A stretch of DNA of 64,000 nt from Thiodiazotropha sp040507005 (GCA_040507005.1 JBEVVS010000103.1:1-64000); one strand, 5' to 3'. Shown: positions 33,946 through 43,850, numbered from the stretch's first letter. A program made the numbers and translations. Notes: generated by a model not told the origin, from the sequence alone.

Positions 33946-34587
33946 ATGTTATCAATAGGTTACAATAAAGCAGTGGTCTGGGCTTGGATTTTTTCAGCTA
34001 GCCTGTTGGCGGCTTGTGCGAGCCCGCCCGAAATGTCCTCTCCCGCAAATCAGGCCTCGGCCACTGTAGCAGGGCCGGATTCACCATTGTATGTCATAGG
34101 CCCTGGCGATACGTTGAATGTCTTCGTCTGGGGAGATAACGAACTTTCAACTCAAGTCGTCGTACGTCCGGACGGTATGATTACCACACCCTTAGTGGAG
34201 GACCTGCCCGCGAGCGGTAAAACGCCGACCGATTTGGCCAGAACCCTCGAAGCAAAACTCTCCAAATTCGTTAAATCACCAAAAGTAACGGTCAGCGTGA
34301 CAGAGTTTGTTGGTCGATATACAGAGCAAGTGAGGGTAGTTGGCCAGGCTTCACAACCGCAGTCGATCAACTTCAGGGATGGTATGACACTGCTTGATGT
34401 CATAATTGCTGTGGGAGGTTTGACTGAATTTGCCGCAGGTAACAAAGCCAAGGTGGTCAGAAAGGTCAATGGAAAGACCACCGAATACCGGGTCCGCCTG
34501 GACGATTTAATCAGAGACGGGGATATTTCTGCTAATGTTAAAATGATGCCCGGAGATGTTCTGATTATCCCGGAAACATGGTTTTAA
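33946..34587 (+). CDS. Wza/EpsE-like polysaccharide export lipoprotein (XrtA type)
   Basis: I place the start at the ATG of 33946, with AGGAAAG just upstream; the open frame begins at 33880 inside prsT. The product has 213 residues. Its signal peptide ends in a lipobox (SLLAAC). The mature part begins with a polysaccharide export domain (YVIGPGDTLNVFVWGDNELS) and continues with a SLBB-type fold (VRVVGQASQPQSINFRDGMT) and ends MMPGDVLIIPETWF. The protein should form the outer-membrane export pore for an exopolysaccharide. Confidence 0.92.
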   Translation: MLSIGYNKAVVWAWIFSASLLAACASPPEMSSPANQASATVAGPDSPLYVIGPGDTLNVFVWGDNELSTQVVVRPDGMITTPLVEDLPASGKTPTDLARTLEAKLSKFVKSPKVTVSVTEFVGRYTEQVRVVGQASQPQSINFRDGMTLLDVIIAVGGLTEFAAGNKAKVVRKVNGKTTEYRVRLDDLIRDGDISANVKMMPGDVLIIPETWF

Positions 34588-34616
34588 TACCTATCAGTTA
34601 CAGGAAAGCAGTCTAG

Positions 34617-35558
34617 ATGAGCAGCATTGAGAAAGCCATTGAACGGTTAGCGAAAACCAAGTCGGATAAAAGCAAAGCGAATGATGCTCTAAATCCGGCT
34701 GGCACGGAAGCTCGTGGAAAAGAGGTCGATAGCAGCAAATCAGCACCACAACAAACAACACCTGCCATGCAAGGTGCTGGGGCGCGAGCTGCCGAGCCGA
34801 CGACCACCGCCACTAAGGAGCCTGCAAAGAGAGGACCGGCAAAAAAGATAAAGCTGGACTACGAAACCCTGTCTCGAGTCGGATATATCGTACCTCATGC
34901 GGGCAATAAGCAGCTCTCTGAAGAATATCGAATCATAAAGCGCCCGATAATTATGAATGCGTTAGGCAAGGGCGCGGCGCCTATCCAGCATGGGAATCTG
35001 GTATCCATTTCCAGTTCGCTCCCTTCAGAAGGTAAAACATTCACCGCTTTCAATTTGGCCTTGAGCATCTCTACCGAACTCGATTCGACCGTGCTCCTTA
35101 TTGATGGCGATGTTTTGCGATACTCGTTAAGTAAACTAATCGGTATTCAGGATGAAAAAGGTCTGATCGATATTCTTGAAGACAAAAACTGTACAGTCGG
35201 TGATGTCTTACTGGAAACACAGATACCCAAGCTGAAGATAATAGGTGCAGGAAAACGCTCGGATAAATCCACTGAATTACTTGCCAGTAAAGAGATGGAG
35301 GACTTACTCAATGAGTTGGCGGTCAGGTACCAGGATCGGATCATCATTTTTGATTCGCCTCCGCTGCTATCAACCAGTGAGTCGATTGTACTGAATCAAC
35401 ACATGGGGCAGGTATTGATCGTTGTGGAAGCCGGCGGAACACCAGTGGATGCAATAAAAGATACGCTGAGTCGTCTGGATAGCGATAAGGCCATAGGCTT
35501 GGTGCTGAACAAGAGCAGGGAGAGCCGGGGCGATAATTACTACGGTACCTACTATTAG
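34617..35558 (+). CDS. XrtA-associated tyrosine autokinase (BY-kinase)
   Basis: The product has 313 residues. A disordered Ala/Thr/Pro/Lys-rich N-terminus (1-75) is followed by YETLSRVGYIVPHAGNKQLS and a P-loop kinase domain: Walker A near SSSLPSEGKTFTAFNLAL, Walker A' VLLIDGDVL, and Walker B IIIFDSPPLL. The C-terminus ends in a tyrosine cluster (DNYYGTYY), the usual autophosphorylation site. Such kinases control polysaccharide chain length together with a membrane chain-length determinant. That partner gene, usually between the export protein and the kinase, is missing here, and the cluster stops after this gene. Confidence 0.92.
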   Translation: MSSIEKAIERLAKTKSDKSKANDALNPAGTEARGKEVDSSKSAPQQTTPAMQGAGARAAEPTTTATKEPAKRGPAKKIKLDYETLSRVGYIVPHAGNKQLSEEYRIIKRPIIMNALGKGAAPIQHGNLVSISSSLPSEGKTFTAFNLALSISTELDSTVLLIDGDVLRYSLSKLIGIQDEKGLIDILEDKNCTVGDVLLETQIPKLKIIGAGKRSDKSTELLASKEMEDLLNELAVRYQDRIIIFDSPPLLSTSESIVLNQHMGQVLIVVEAGGTPVDAIKDTLSRLDSDKAIGLVLNKSRESRGDNYYGTYY

Positions 35559-36078
35559 CAGCCCCATCGGAACAGGCTACACCCAATCTCATTGATTGAC
35601 ATCTCACCTCTACTCATCTGTTGTGTGCAGGTTTGTCTGCACAGTTGACGCATTAGTGGGCCGTTCCTCCCACGCAGGAATGGGTTCCTCAGCCCAGTGA
35701 TTGGGTAGATTTGCCGGCTTAATGACAAAATCGCGCGGTGTTCTGCTGCTTTTTCATTCCTAATATCCTTACTTTATTTATCTAAAAATGTGAAAAATTT
35801 CCCAAAATATACAATCATTTCTTTGGGGTTATTGTTGAATTCCACCCCTTGAAGTGAGGCTTTACAGAATTGATTCGCCCCCATGGGTAGTGATTTAACT
35901 TATTGTTATATATATAAAATATTTGCACTTAACGGGGCACGTATCTTTCTCGGGGGAGTGAGATTCGAGCGGGAATGGAGACATTTGGCTATTCTTGTGA
36001 ATCAATCCTTTAGGCTGGATAATGGTGCGCGCTCAACAGAGTGCAAGAACGACATAATTTTGGCTGAGTAAAAAAACG
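35559..36078. other. 520-bp gap after the prs/EPS block
   Basis: I see no convincing gene. A 62-codon frame at 35883-36071 has no ribosome-binding site or family resemblance. Nested inverted repeats occur at 35657-35696: TGGGC/GCCCA outside and TTCCT/AGGAA inside. The second half is AT-rich and leads to the pntAA start. Missing eps or exosortase genes are not recognisable here even as remnants. Confidence 0.45.
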
Positions 36079-37176
36079 ATGAAAATAGGCCTATTAAAAG
36101 AATCAGCGGTAGGGGAAAAGCGCGTCGCCCTCTCACCGGACATTGTCAAGAAACTGTGTACTAAAGGTTTCACCGTCAAGGTAACCACCGGCGCCGGCGA
36201 TAACGCCGCTTTCACTGATGATCAGTATCGGGATGCCGGGGCTGAGATTGTCTCGCCTGACGAGGCATTGAAGGCCGATATTCTGGTGCGGGTACGCAAA
36301 CCCTCGGCCAGGGAGGCTGACGAGCTGCCCAAGGGTTCGATTTTGATTGCCCATATCGAGTCCTGTGAGGTCGATGACACCCTGAACAAGCTTCTGGACA
36401 AGCAGGTCATCTATCTGGCAATGGAGAGAATTCCAAGAATCTCAAGGGCCCAGGCAATGGACGCCCTCTCTTCACAAAGTAATATCGCGGGTTATCGTTC
36501 TGTCATCGAAGCAGCGCTCCACTACGGGCGTTTCCTGCCGCTGATGATGACTTCGGCGGGATCGGCCAAACCCGCAAGATTGGTGGTGCTGGGTGCCGGG
36601 GTTGCCGGCTTGCAGGCGATTGCAACCGCAAGACGACTGGGGGCCGAGGTGCTCGCCTATGACGTACGTCCGGAAACCAAGGAACAGATCGAATCCCTGG
36701 GGGCCAAGGCGATAGAACTCGATATCGGCGAGAGCGGCTCCGGCGAGGGAGGCTATGCAAAAGAGCTTTCGCAAGAGGCCAAGGAGAAACAGCAGCAGGC
36801 CCTTGCAGATGAGTTGAGCAAGGCGCATGTCATCATCACAACCGCACTGATTCCCTGCCGTCCCGCACCCGTGTTGGTTACCGAGGAGGTGATCAAGAAC
36901 ATGCGAGACGGTTCGGTGGTGATCGACCTGGCAGCGGCGACAGGTGGCAATTGTCCCCTGACCGAAGCCGACAAGGTGGTTGTGAAACATGGCGTGACCA
37001 TAGTCGGTCATACCAATTATCCCTCCATGGTGGCTTCTGATGCGAGTGCCTTCTATGGCGGAAATATCATGAACCTGCTCAATATCATGGTGGAGAAGGG
37101 TGAAGACGGTTTGCAGCTGAAAGATCTTGAAGACGATGAGATCACCCAGGCTATGCGTCTGAGATCCGGGTCTTAA
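36079..37176 (+). CDS. pntAA: NAD(P) transhydrogenase subunit alpha part 1
   Basis: The product has 365 residues and equals the soluble dI domain that binds NAD(H). Signatures are the start MKIGLLKESAVGEKRVALSP, VVLGAGVAGLQAIATARRLG as the nucleotide-binding loop, and VTIVGHTNYPSMVASDAS near the end. Escherichia coli has this fused in one PntA; here the alpha chain is split as in Rhodospirillum rubrum. The complex couples hydride transfer from NADH to NADP+ to proton movement and supplies NADPH. Confidence 0.96.
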   Translation: MKIGLLKESAVGEKRVALSPDIVKKLCTKGFTVKVTTGAGDNAAFTDDQYRDAGAEIVSPDEALKADILVRVRKPSAREADELPKGSILIAHIESCEVDDTLNKLLDKQVIYLAMERIPRISRAQAMDALSSQSNIAGYRSVIEAALHYGRFLPLMMTSAGSAKPARLVVLGAGVAGLQAIATARRLGAEVLAYDVRPETKEQIESLGAKAIELDIGESGSGEGGYAKELSQEAKEKQQQALADELSKAHVIITTALIPCRPAPVLVTEEVIKNMRDGSVVIDLAAATGGNCPLTEADKVVVKHGVTIVGHTNYPSMVASDASAFYGGNIMNLLNIMVEKGEDGLQLKDLEDDEITQAMRLRSGS

Positions 37177-37219
37177 GTCAGCTCCATGTCACAAAAACAA
37201 CCTATACGAGAGTGATCCC

Positions 37220-37507
37220 ATGCCTGACACACTGGTTGCATTATATGTTTTCGTTCTTGCCTGCTTTATCGGTTACTGGGTGATATGGGGGGTAACGCCC
37301 TCGTTGCATACGCCTTTGGTCGCCCTGACCAATGCCATATCAGGCATCATTATCGTTGGTGCCCTGTTGGTGACCGGTCTGGAGACAGCGGGTACTGCCG
37401 CAGAGATTTTCGGTTTTGTCGCGGTATTGTTGGCTTCGATCAACGTTTTCGGCGGGTTCTTGGTAACCAACCGGATGTTGGCCATGTTCAAGAAAAAAGA
37501 TAAGTGA
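37220..37507 (+). CDS. pntAB: NAD(P) transhydrogenase subunit alpha part 2
   Basis: The product has 95 residues with three hydrophobic segments (LVALYVFVLACFIGYWVIWG, ALTNAISGIIIVGALLVTG, and FVAVLLASINVFGGFLVTN). It is the separate membrane part of the alpha subunit, domain dII. It lies 43 bases after pntAA and its stop overlaps the pntB start as GTGA. Confidence 0.95.
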   Translation: MPDTLVALYVFVLACFIGYWVIWGVTPSLHTPLVALTNAISGIIIVGALLVTGLETAGTAAEIFGFVAVLLASINVFGGFLVTNRMLAMFKKKDK

Positions 37508-38919
37508 GTGCCCGACTGATGGAGATTTCAGCAAATACCCAAGCGATTGCCTATCTGATTTCAGCAATCCTATTCATCCTGGCCCTTAAGGGCCTTACCC
37601 ATCCGGCTTCAGCCCGCCGCGGTAATTATCTCGGTATGGCAGGCATGGCTATCGCCATCCTGGCCACCCTGTTCGGCAATCAAGTGCAGTCCTACGGTTT
37701 AATCCTGGTCGGTGTGGTGGCGGGCGCCGTGATCGGTACGGTACTGGCCGCACGGGTACAGATGACCGCCATGCCCCAATTGGTGGCGGCACTGCATAGC
37801 TTCGTCGGTATGGCCGCGGTGTTGGTGGCGATCGGCACCTATCTCAATCATGCTGCAGCGGGTACCCTCAATCCCGTCATGATGGGGGAGCTATCGGCAG
37901 GCATCATCATCGGTGCAATTACCTTTTCCGGTTCGGTGGTGGCATTCGCCAAGCTGCAGGGATTGGTCAGTGGAGCGCCGGTTAAGTTCAAGGGCCAACA
38001 TGCCCTGAATGCGGCTATTGCCATCGCTACGGTGTTGTTGGGTGTCCACTTCGGTATGACAGGGAGTATGACCTCCCTGGTATTGATAACCCTGCTGGCA
38101 TTCGTACTCGGCTTTACCCTGATCATTCCCATCGGGGGCGCGGATATGCCGGTGATCATCTCCATGCTCAACAGCTACTCAGGCTGGGCGGCGGCAGCGA
38201 CCGGTTTTACCCTGGGTAATCTGCTGCTGATCATCGTGGGCGCCTTGGTGGGTTTTTCCGGCGCTATTCTTTCCTACATCATGTGCCGGGCAATGAATCG
38301 ATCGATCATCAATGTGGTGTTCGGCGGCTTTGGCAGCGAGTCCGAGGGTGCACCCAGTGCTGCGGGGATGGCTGCGGAGAAGGGGGTCAAATCCGCCTCG
38401 GTGGACGATGCCATCTACTGGATGGAGGATGCCAACAAGGTCATTATCGTGCCGGGTTACGGTATGGCGGTGGCCCAGGCGCAGCATGCCCTGAAGGAGA
38501 TGATGGAGGAGCTCGAAGCACGGGAAGTGACGGTGAAATTCGCCATCCATCCGGTTGCCGGGCGTATGCCGGGACATATGAATGTACTCCTCGCAGAGGC
38601 GGATATTCCATATGACCACGTGATCGAGATGGATGAAATCAATTCTGAGTTTCCAACTGCCGATGTGACCCTTGTGGTTGGGGCCAATGACGTGGTCAAT
38701 CCGGCGGCTAAATCAGACGCTTCCAGCCCGATTTACGGCATGCCCATTCTGGATGCGGCGAAATCGAGACAGGTCTATTTTCTCAAACGTTCCATGAATC
38801 CGGGCTATTCAGGTGTGGATAACATGCTTTTTTATCAAGACAATACCTCTCTCATCTTTGGTGATGCCAAGGACACGATCGAAGGTATGGTGACTGCGCT
38901 CAAGGGTGGTGGACATTGA
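37504..38919 (+). CDS. pntB: NAD(P) transhydrogenase subunit beta
   Basis: The product has 471 residues. About eight membrane helices (dII) come first, then the soluble NADP(H)-binding dIII domain with IIVPGYGMAVAQAQHALKEM, VKFAIHPVAGRMPGHMNVLL and GANDVVNPAAK. The start is the GTG at 37504 if coupled to pntAB, or the ATG at 37519 (MEISANTQAI), which is the more usual N-terminus. Together with pntAA and pntAB it forms the complete proton-translocating transhydrogenase. Confidence 0.96.
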   Translation: MSARLMEISANTQAIAYLISAILFILALKGLTHPASARRGNYLGMAGMAIAILATLFGNQVQSYGLILVGVVAGAVIGTVLAARVQMTAMPQLVAALHSFVGMAAVLVAIGTYLNHAAAGTLNPVMMGELSAGIIIGAITFSGSVVAFAKLQGLVSGAPVKFKGQHALNAAIAIATVLLGVHFGMTGSMTSLVLITLLAFVLGFTLIIPIGGADMPVIISMLNSYSGWAAAATGFTLGNLLLIIVGALVGFSGAILSYIMCRAMNRSIINVVFGGFGSESEGAPSAAGMAAEKGVKSASVDDAIYWMEDANKVIIVPGYGMAVAQAQHALKEMMEELEAREVTVKFAIHPVAGRMPGHMNVLLAEADIPYDHVIEMDEINSEFPTADVTLVVGANDVVNPAAKSDASSPIYGMPILDAAKSRQVYFLKRSMNPGYSGVDNMLFYQDNTSLIFGDAKDTIEGMVTALKGGGH

Positions 38920-39074
38920 TCCAAGACTCGTGAAGGGTCTGTTGAATCTGTTTTGAGCCAGCTTCTATATGCTGTGATTTAGCCAGCCGGAACGATTTGG
39001 CGTCTGTTGGTGATCAACGGGTACTTTCTTCGGGTGCATCCACGCGCTGATTATCAGTGTGATATATTGATCAC

Positions 39075-42000
39075 GTGAGTGCGCCTCTCAATGAATTTCC
39101 CGATCCGCAACAGATCAAGCAGTGCATGCTGCGGGATCGGCAGCGTCTGTTTCGACAGCTCCGCAATCTGAAAAAGCGCGAAGCGAGAGGCGCAGACTAT
39201 GCGCAAGGGCTGCTGCAGCTCTGGCACTCGATCAGAGAGTCTCAGCAATGCCTTCAGAGTCGCCGCGAGAATCTGCCGCAAGTCGCCTATCCCGATGTGT
39301 TGCCTATCACTCAGCGGGTGGACGAGATAAAGGCACTGATTCAGGATCACCAGGTGGTTGTGCTGTGCGGTGAAACCGGATCGGGCAAATCCACACAACT
39401 GCCCAAAATCTGTCTCGATCTCGGCCTGGGGCAGTCGGGGTACATCGGTCATACCCAACCGCGACGGGTAGCGGCGAGGACGCTTGCAACACGGGTGGCG
39501 AGTGAACTGGGTTCCAGCACTGGACAGGCGGTGGGCTACAAAGTGCGCTTCAACGACCGGGTAGGCCCCCAGAGTTACATCAAGCTGATGACCGATGGGA
39601 TACTGCTTGCGGAGATCCAGCAGGACCCCTATCTGAATCAATACGATACCTTGATCATCGATGAGGCCCATGAGCGCAGTCTGAACATCGACTTCTTGTT
39701 GGGCTACCTGAAACAGCTGATCGTCAAACGTTCCGATCTGAAACTGATCATCACCTCAGCGACGATAGATCCACAACGCTTTTCCGAATATTTCAATGCC
39801 GCGCCCATCGTGGAAGTGTCGGGTCGAACCTATCCGGTGGAGACCCGTTATCGACCGCCCTTAGAGGGGGCTGAGAACGAGCGGGACGATCCATTGCAGC
39901 AGGCCATAGTGGATGCTGTCGATGAGCTGTCACTGATCGGTCGTGGTGACATATTGGTTTTTCTCAGTGGTGAGCGAGAGATACGCGAGACAGCGGAGAA
40001 TCTGCGCAAACACAAGCTGCCCGCCACCGAAGTGCTGCCGCTCTATGCACGGCTCAGTATTGAAGAGCAGAACCGGGTATTCAAGTCCCATACGAGCCGG
40101 CGCATCGTATTGGCCACCAATGTGGCTGAAACCTCTCTCACCGTACCTGGCATACGCTATGTCATCGATACGGGTTACGCGCGCATCAGCCGTTATAGTC
40201 ACCGCAGCAAGGTACAACGCTTGCCCGTGGAGCGGATCGCTCAAGCCTCGGCAGATCAACGCAAGGGCCGTTGCGGCCGGCTCGCTGCCGGGGTCTGTAT
40301 CCGCCTCTTCACTGAAGAGGATTTCGAGGCACGCAGACCCTTTACCGAACCTGAGATACAACGCACCAATCTGGCATCCGTGATCCTGCAGATGAAACTG
40401 CTCGGACTGGGAGAGATCAATCACTTCCCCTTCATCGATCCTCCGGATCATCGCCTTATCAAGGATGGGTATAGAATCTTGGAAGAGATTGGCGCGGTTA
40501 GCAGTGATCACAAGGTGACTCGTTTAGGTCGGCAATTGGCCAGACTACCCGTGGATCCGCGCATCGGCAGGATGCTCCTGTCAGCCGCCCATGGCCACTG
40601 TTTGAGAGAGGTGATGGTGATCGCTGCCGCCCTGAGTGTGCAAGACCCGCGGGATCGCCCGGTGGAGAAGCAGCAGCTGGCGGATGAGACCCATGCAAGA
40701 TATCGCCATGAACAGTCCGATTTCATGAGTTATCTCTCTCTCTGGGAGGAGGTTCAGACACAGCGAAAACATCTCTCGAAAAACAAGTTTCACCGCTGGT
40801 GCAGGCGTCAGTTCCTCTCCTGGAACCGGGTCCAGGAGTGGTACGACATTCATCGCCAATTGCGCGCCCAGCTGCATGAGATGGGCTTGCGGGAGAATAG
40901 TGCCGAGGCAGGCTACGAGGAGATCCATCGAGCCCTGATGAGTGGGTTGCTGAGCCATATCGGGCTAAAGAGCAGCAGTCACGACTATCTGGGGGCGAGG
41001 AACACCCGTTTTTTTATCTATCCCGGCTCCGGACTCTATAAGAAACAGCCGAAGTGGGTAATGGCTTCGGAGTTGGTGGAGACCAGTAAGCTCTATGCCC
41101 GAACCCTGGCAGTGATCCAGCCCGAGTGGGTTGAGAAAGCCGCCGGACATCTGGTCAAGCGCAACTACTCGGAGCCCCATTGGGAAAAAAAACGTGGTCA
41201 GGTGGCCGGGTATGAAAAAGTTACCCTATTCGGTATCACCCTGATACCCCGTCGCAAGATCAACTTCTCTCCCATCGATCCCGTGGTCGCCAGAGAGATC
41301 TTCATCCGCTCGGCGCTGGTGGATGGAGATTTCCATACCCGAGCTCCCTTCTGGCGCCACAATCAGACATTGATCGAAACCATTCATGATCAGGAAGCCA
41401 AGTCGAGACGGCGGGATATCCTGGTGGATGAAGAGCGTATCTACAGCTTCTATGATCAGCGCCTCCCTGAGGGCATCTCTACAGCGCCTGGATTCGAAAA
41501 GTGGTTACGCCAACAATCCAAACAGCAGCCGAAGCTCCTGTATATGGATGAATCCGATCTGATCAGGGATGCATCACAACGGGTCTCCAGCGAACAGTTT
41601 CCGGATCATCTCGATATCAACGGTATGCGATTGCCGCTGGAGTATGAGTTCGAGCCAGGCAGTTCTAAGGATGGACTTACCCTGATCGTTCCCCAGGATG
41701 TATTGAACCAGATCACCGAGGCACGTCTGCAATGGTTGGTGCCCGGACTGTTGCGCGAACGGGTAATCTCTTTGATCCGAGGGCTGCCCAAAAGTCTAAG
41801 ACGTTCCTTCGTCCCGGTTCCCGATTTTGCCGATGCCTGTCTCAGGGATCTGCCGAGCAGTGAAAGGCCCTTGATACAGGTGCTGGGGGAGCGATTGAAA
41901 CAGCTCAGCGGCGTGCATATCCCTGAGGATGCCTGGAACGAAGACGAGATACCCGCTCACTTGCGCATGCGGCTGCGGGTGGTCGATCAGGCAGGTGCCA

Positions 42001-42986
42001 CCCTGGAGCAGGGTCGGGATCTGGCGGCTATGAAACGCCGCCATGCAGGCCAGTCTCAAGGGGAGCATCGACATCTCGACTCCCCCGGGTTCGAACGCAG
42101 TGGACTGAAGGATTGGGACTTCGCTGAGCTGCCGAAGCAGTTGGCCGTCGAGCAGGGAGGAATAGCACTCCAGGGTTATCCCGCTCTGGTGGACGAAGAG
42201 GAGAGCGTGGCGATTCGCCTACTCGATGCCCAGAGCAATGCTTTGCGTGTTCACAAAGCGGGTGTACGGCGACTGCTGATGCTAAAGATGCCCAAGGAGA
42301 TGCGCTACCTGCGAAAGAACCTTGTTCAACTGGACCGGCTGCGTCTGCTCTATACCAAGGTGCCACTGGACGAAGCAGATCATGCCGGTCTGGTTCGACA
42401 GGACCTTGAGGATGAATTGGTAGCATTTATCATCGATCGCACATTTCTCAACCATCTCCCGGAGATTCGTGATCAGGACAGTTTCAAGCAACGACTCAAC
42501 AGCAAGCGGGGGATGCTGATGGAACAGGCAAACAGAAGCTGTCAACAACTGTTGCAGATTTTGGAGCTGAACCATCAAATCAGAAAGGCGATAGCTGCCG
42601 TCACCCAGGTGAATTGGATGAGTTCTGTATTGGATATGCAGCATCAGCTAGAGCGCCTGGTCTATCGGGGATTTCTGCAGCAGGTAGCGGACGAGCGGTT
42701 GAATGACTATCCCAGATATCTGCAGGGGATACAGAAACGGGTTGAAAAGTTGTCCCATGCCGCGGCAAGGGACCAGCAACGCATGCGAGAGATGGGGAAA
42801 CTGCAGCAACGGTGGATTGAGTGGGACAAGCAATATAGGCAGAGCGGCCGGATTGATGAGCGCATAGAGGAGCTGCGCTGGGGATTGGAGGAGTTACGCA
42901 TCTCCCTCTTCTCCCAGGAGTTGGGGACGGCTTATCCTATTTCCGTGAAACGACTGGAGAAACGGATCGAAGAGATGGGGTTATGA
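39075..42986 (+). CDS. hrpA: ATP-dependent RNA helicase HrpA (DEAH box)
   Basis: The product has 1303 residues, matching the roughly 1300 of Escherichia coli HrpA. It starts at a GTG. Motif I is GETGSGKST (residues 99-107), motif II is DEAH (IIDEAHERSLNID), motif III SAT, and motif VI QRKGRCGR is seen as ADQRKGRCGRLAAG. These are followed by the HA2 and OB-fold domains and the long C-terminal DUF3418 part. HrpA is implicated in mRNA processing and in rescue of stalled ribosomes. It is a single gene followed by a structured, terminator-ended segment. Confidence 0.96.
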   Translation: MSAPLNEFPDPQQIKQCMLRDRQRLFRQLRNLKKREARGADYAQGLLQLWHSIRESQQCLQSRRENLPQVAYPDVLPITQRVDEIKALIQDHQVVVLCGETGSGKSTQLPKICLDLGLGQSGYIGHTQPRRVAARTLATRVASELGSSTGQAVGYKVRFNDRVGPQSYIKLMTDGILLAEIQQDPYLNQYDTLIIDEAHERSLNIDFLLGYLKQLIVKRSDLKLIITSATIDPQRFSEYFNAAPIVEVSGRTYPVETRYRPPLEGAENERDDPLQQAIVDAVDELSLIGRGDILVFLSGEREIRETAENLRKHKLPATEVLPLYARLSIEEQNRVFKSHTSRRIVLATNVAETSLTVPGIRYVIDTGYARISRYSHRSKVQRLPVERIAQASADQRKGRCGRLAAGVCIRLFTEEDFEARRPFTEPEIQRTNLASVILQMKLLGLGEINHFPFIDPPDHRLIKDGYRILEEIGAVSSDHKVTRLGRQLARLPVDPRIGRMLLSAAHGHCLREVMVIAAALSVQDPRDRPVEKQQLADETHARYRHEQSDFMSYLSLWEEVQTQRKHLSKNKFHRWCRRQFLSWNRVQEWYDIHRQLRAQLHEMGLRENSAEAGYEEIHRALMSGLLSHIGLKSSSHDYLGARNTRFFIYPGSGLYKKQPKWVMASELVETSKLYARTLAVIQPEWVEKAAGHLVKRNYSEPHWEKKRGQVAGYEKVTLFGITLIPRRKINFSPIDPVVAREIFIRSALVDGDFHTRAPFWRHNQTLIETIHDQEAKSRRRDILVDEERIYSFYDQRLPEGISTAPGFEKWLRQQSKQQPKLLYMDESDLIRDASQRVSSEQFPDHLDINGMRLPLEYEFEPGSSKDGLTLIVPQDVLNQITEARLQWLVPGLLRERVISLIRGLPKSLRRSFVPVPDFADACLRDLPSSERPLIQVLGERLKQLSGVHIPEDAWNEDEIPAHLRMRLRVVDQAGATLEQGRDLAAMKRRHAGQSQGEHRHLDSPGFERSGLKDWDFAELPKQLAVEQGGIALQGYPALVDEEESVAIRLLDAQSNALRVHKAGVRRLLMLKMPKEMRYLRKNLVQLDRLRLLYTKVPLDEADHAGLVRQDLEDELVAFIIDRTFLNHLPEIRDQDSFKQRLNSKRGMLMEQANRSCQQLLQILELNHQIRKAIAAVTQVNWMSSVLDMQHQLERLVYRGFLQQVADERLNDYPRYLQGIQKRVEKLSHAAARDQQRMREMGKLQQRWIEWDKQYRQSGRIDERIEELRWGLEELRISLFSQELGTAYPISVKRLEKRIEEMGL

Positions 42987-43029
42987 GCAAGGAGCTGTCA
43001 TCAAGCTGTCATGGGAGGCTGTTAGAGTT

Positions 43030-43169
43030 GGCGGCGTAGGAATGATCACAGGGAATGCCTAGACCGGTTAACTGAAAAGAGGCGGACTCAGCATGGGATC
43101 ATTCCGTTTTTCCAGTCTAGAGCCTCGATGATAGAGGCCTTAAAGGTGGGTAATAACCCACCTTTTTTT
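43030..43169 (+). ncRNA. Candidate structured small RNA downstream of hrpA
   Basis: The segment contains a perfect 9-bp inverted repeat, GGAATGATC (43039-43047) with GATCATTCC (43097-43105) followed by GTTTTT. Next comes a hairpin GCCTC/GAGGC (43122-43138) and then a strong intrinsic terminator at 43142-43169. No coding frame fits. Four GGA triplets occur between 43030 and 43100, which would suit a CsrA/RsmA-binding RNA, but the loops do not clearly expose them. It could equally be the 3' end of the hrpA mRNA. I see no clear promoter of its own. Confidence 0.35.
43142..43169 (+). terminator. Intrinsic terminator after hrpA
   Basis: AAAGGTGGGT and ACCCACCTTT form a stem of about 10 bp around AATA and are followed by a run of seven T. 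This is a strong rho-independent terminator on the plus strand and the A-rich left side may let it work on the minus strand too. Confidence 0.92.
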
Positions 43170-43361
43170 CATTCCGGCCAGAATAAATCCAGCTCAAAAG
43201 CATCAACAACCTGAATTTCCCAGTCGGCCAGTTAATCTTTCGCAGACTGATTCCGGTTAACATATACGCTGTTGAAACACCGGCAGTTTTACCCTTGTCT
43301 TGGTGTTATAGCGACGCTATGTTATTGTTCCCGCTTAATAATTATTCGTGTGGAGTAGATC

Positions 43362-43850
43362 ATGTCTGGATGTTACTGTGGATCTGGCATCCCCTATGAG
43401 AGCTGTTGCGGGCCAATCCATGAGGGCAGGCAAATGGCAGAGACAGCCGAGCAGTTGATGCGCGCCCGTTACAGCGCTTTCAGTGCCAACAAGGCGGAGT
43501 TCTTACATCAATCCCTGCACCCGGATCATCGGCATGATCACGATGTTGCGGCCACCAGGCGCTGGGCGGAAAATTCCCAATGGCTGGGCCTGCAAATTGT
43601 CAATCTGCAAGGGGGAGGGGAGAGCGACGAAGAGGGCAGTGTCGAGTTCATCGCTACTTATAAAGAGCAGGGAATGGTGCGGCCGCATCATGAAATCAGC
43701 CGTTTTCTCAAACATGATGGAGCCTGGTATTTTGTCGATGGCCAGCTTGTGGCGCCAAAAACCGAGAAACGTGATCAGCCGAAAGTCGGGCGCAACGAGC
43801 CCTGCCCCTGCGGCAGTGGCAAGAAATATAAGAAATGTTGTGGTGCCTGA
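43362..43850 (+). CDS. ychJ: YchJ-family protein with two SEC-C motifs
   Basis: The product has 162 residues. It has an N-terminal SEC-C-like cysteine motif (CYCGSGIPYESCCGP), a central NTF2-like domain (AEQLMRARYSAFSANKAEFL, FIATYKEQGMVRPHHEISRF), and a C-terminal SEC-C motif (GRNEPCPCGSGKKYKKCC). The SEC-C motif binds zinc and, in SecA, contacts SecB and ribosomes. The role of YchJ itself is not settled. It is a single gene after the hrpA terminator. Confidence 0.93.
   Translation: MSGCYCGSGIPYESCCGPIHEGRQMAETAEQLMRARYSAFSANKAEFLHQSLHPDHRHDHDVAATRRWAENSQWLGLQIVNLQGGGESDEEGSVEFIATYKEQGMVRPHHEISRFLKHDGAWYFVDGQLVAPKTEKRDQPKVGRNEPCPCGSGKKYKKCCGA

Noticed and set aside
35883..36071. 62-codon frame before pntAA
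   Set aside because: There is no ribosome-binding site, no family resemblance, and it occupies an AT-rich promoter region.
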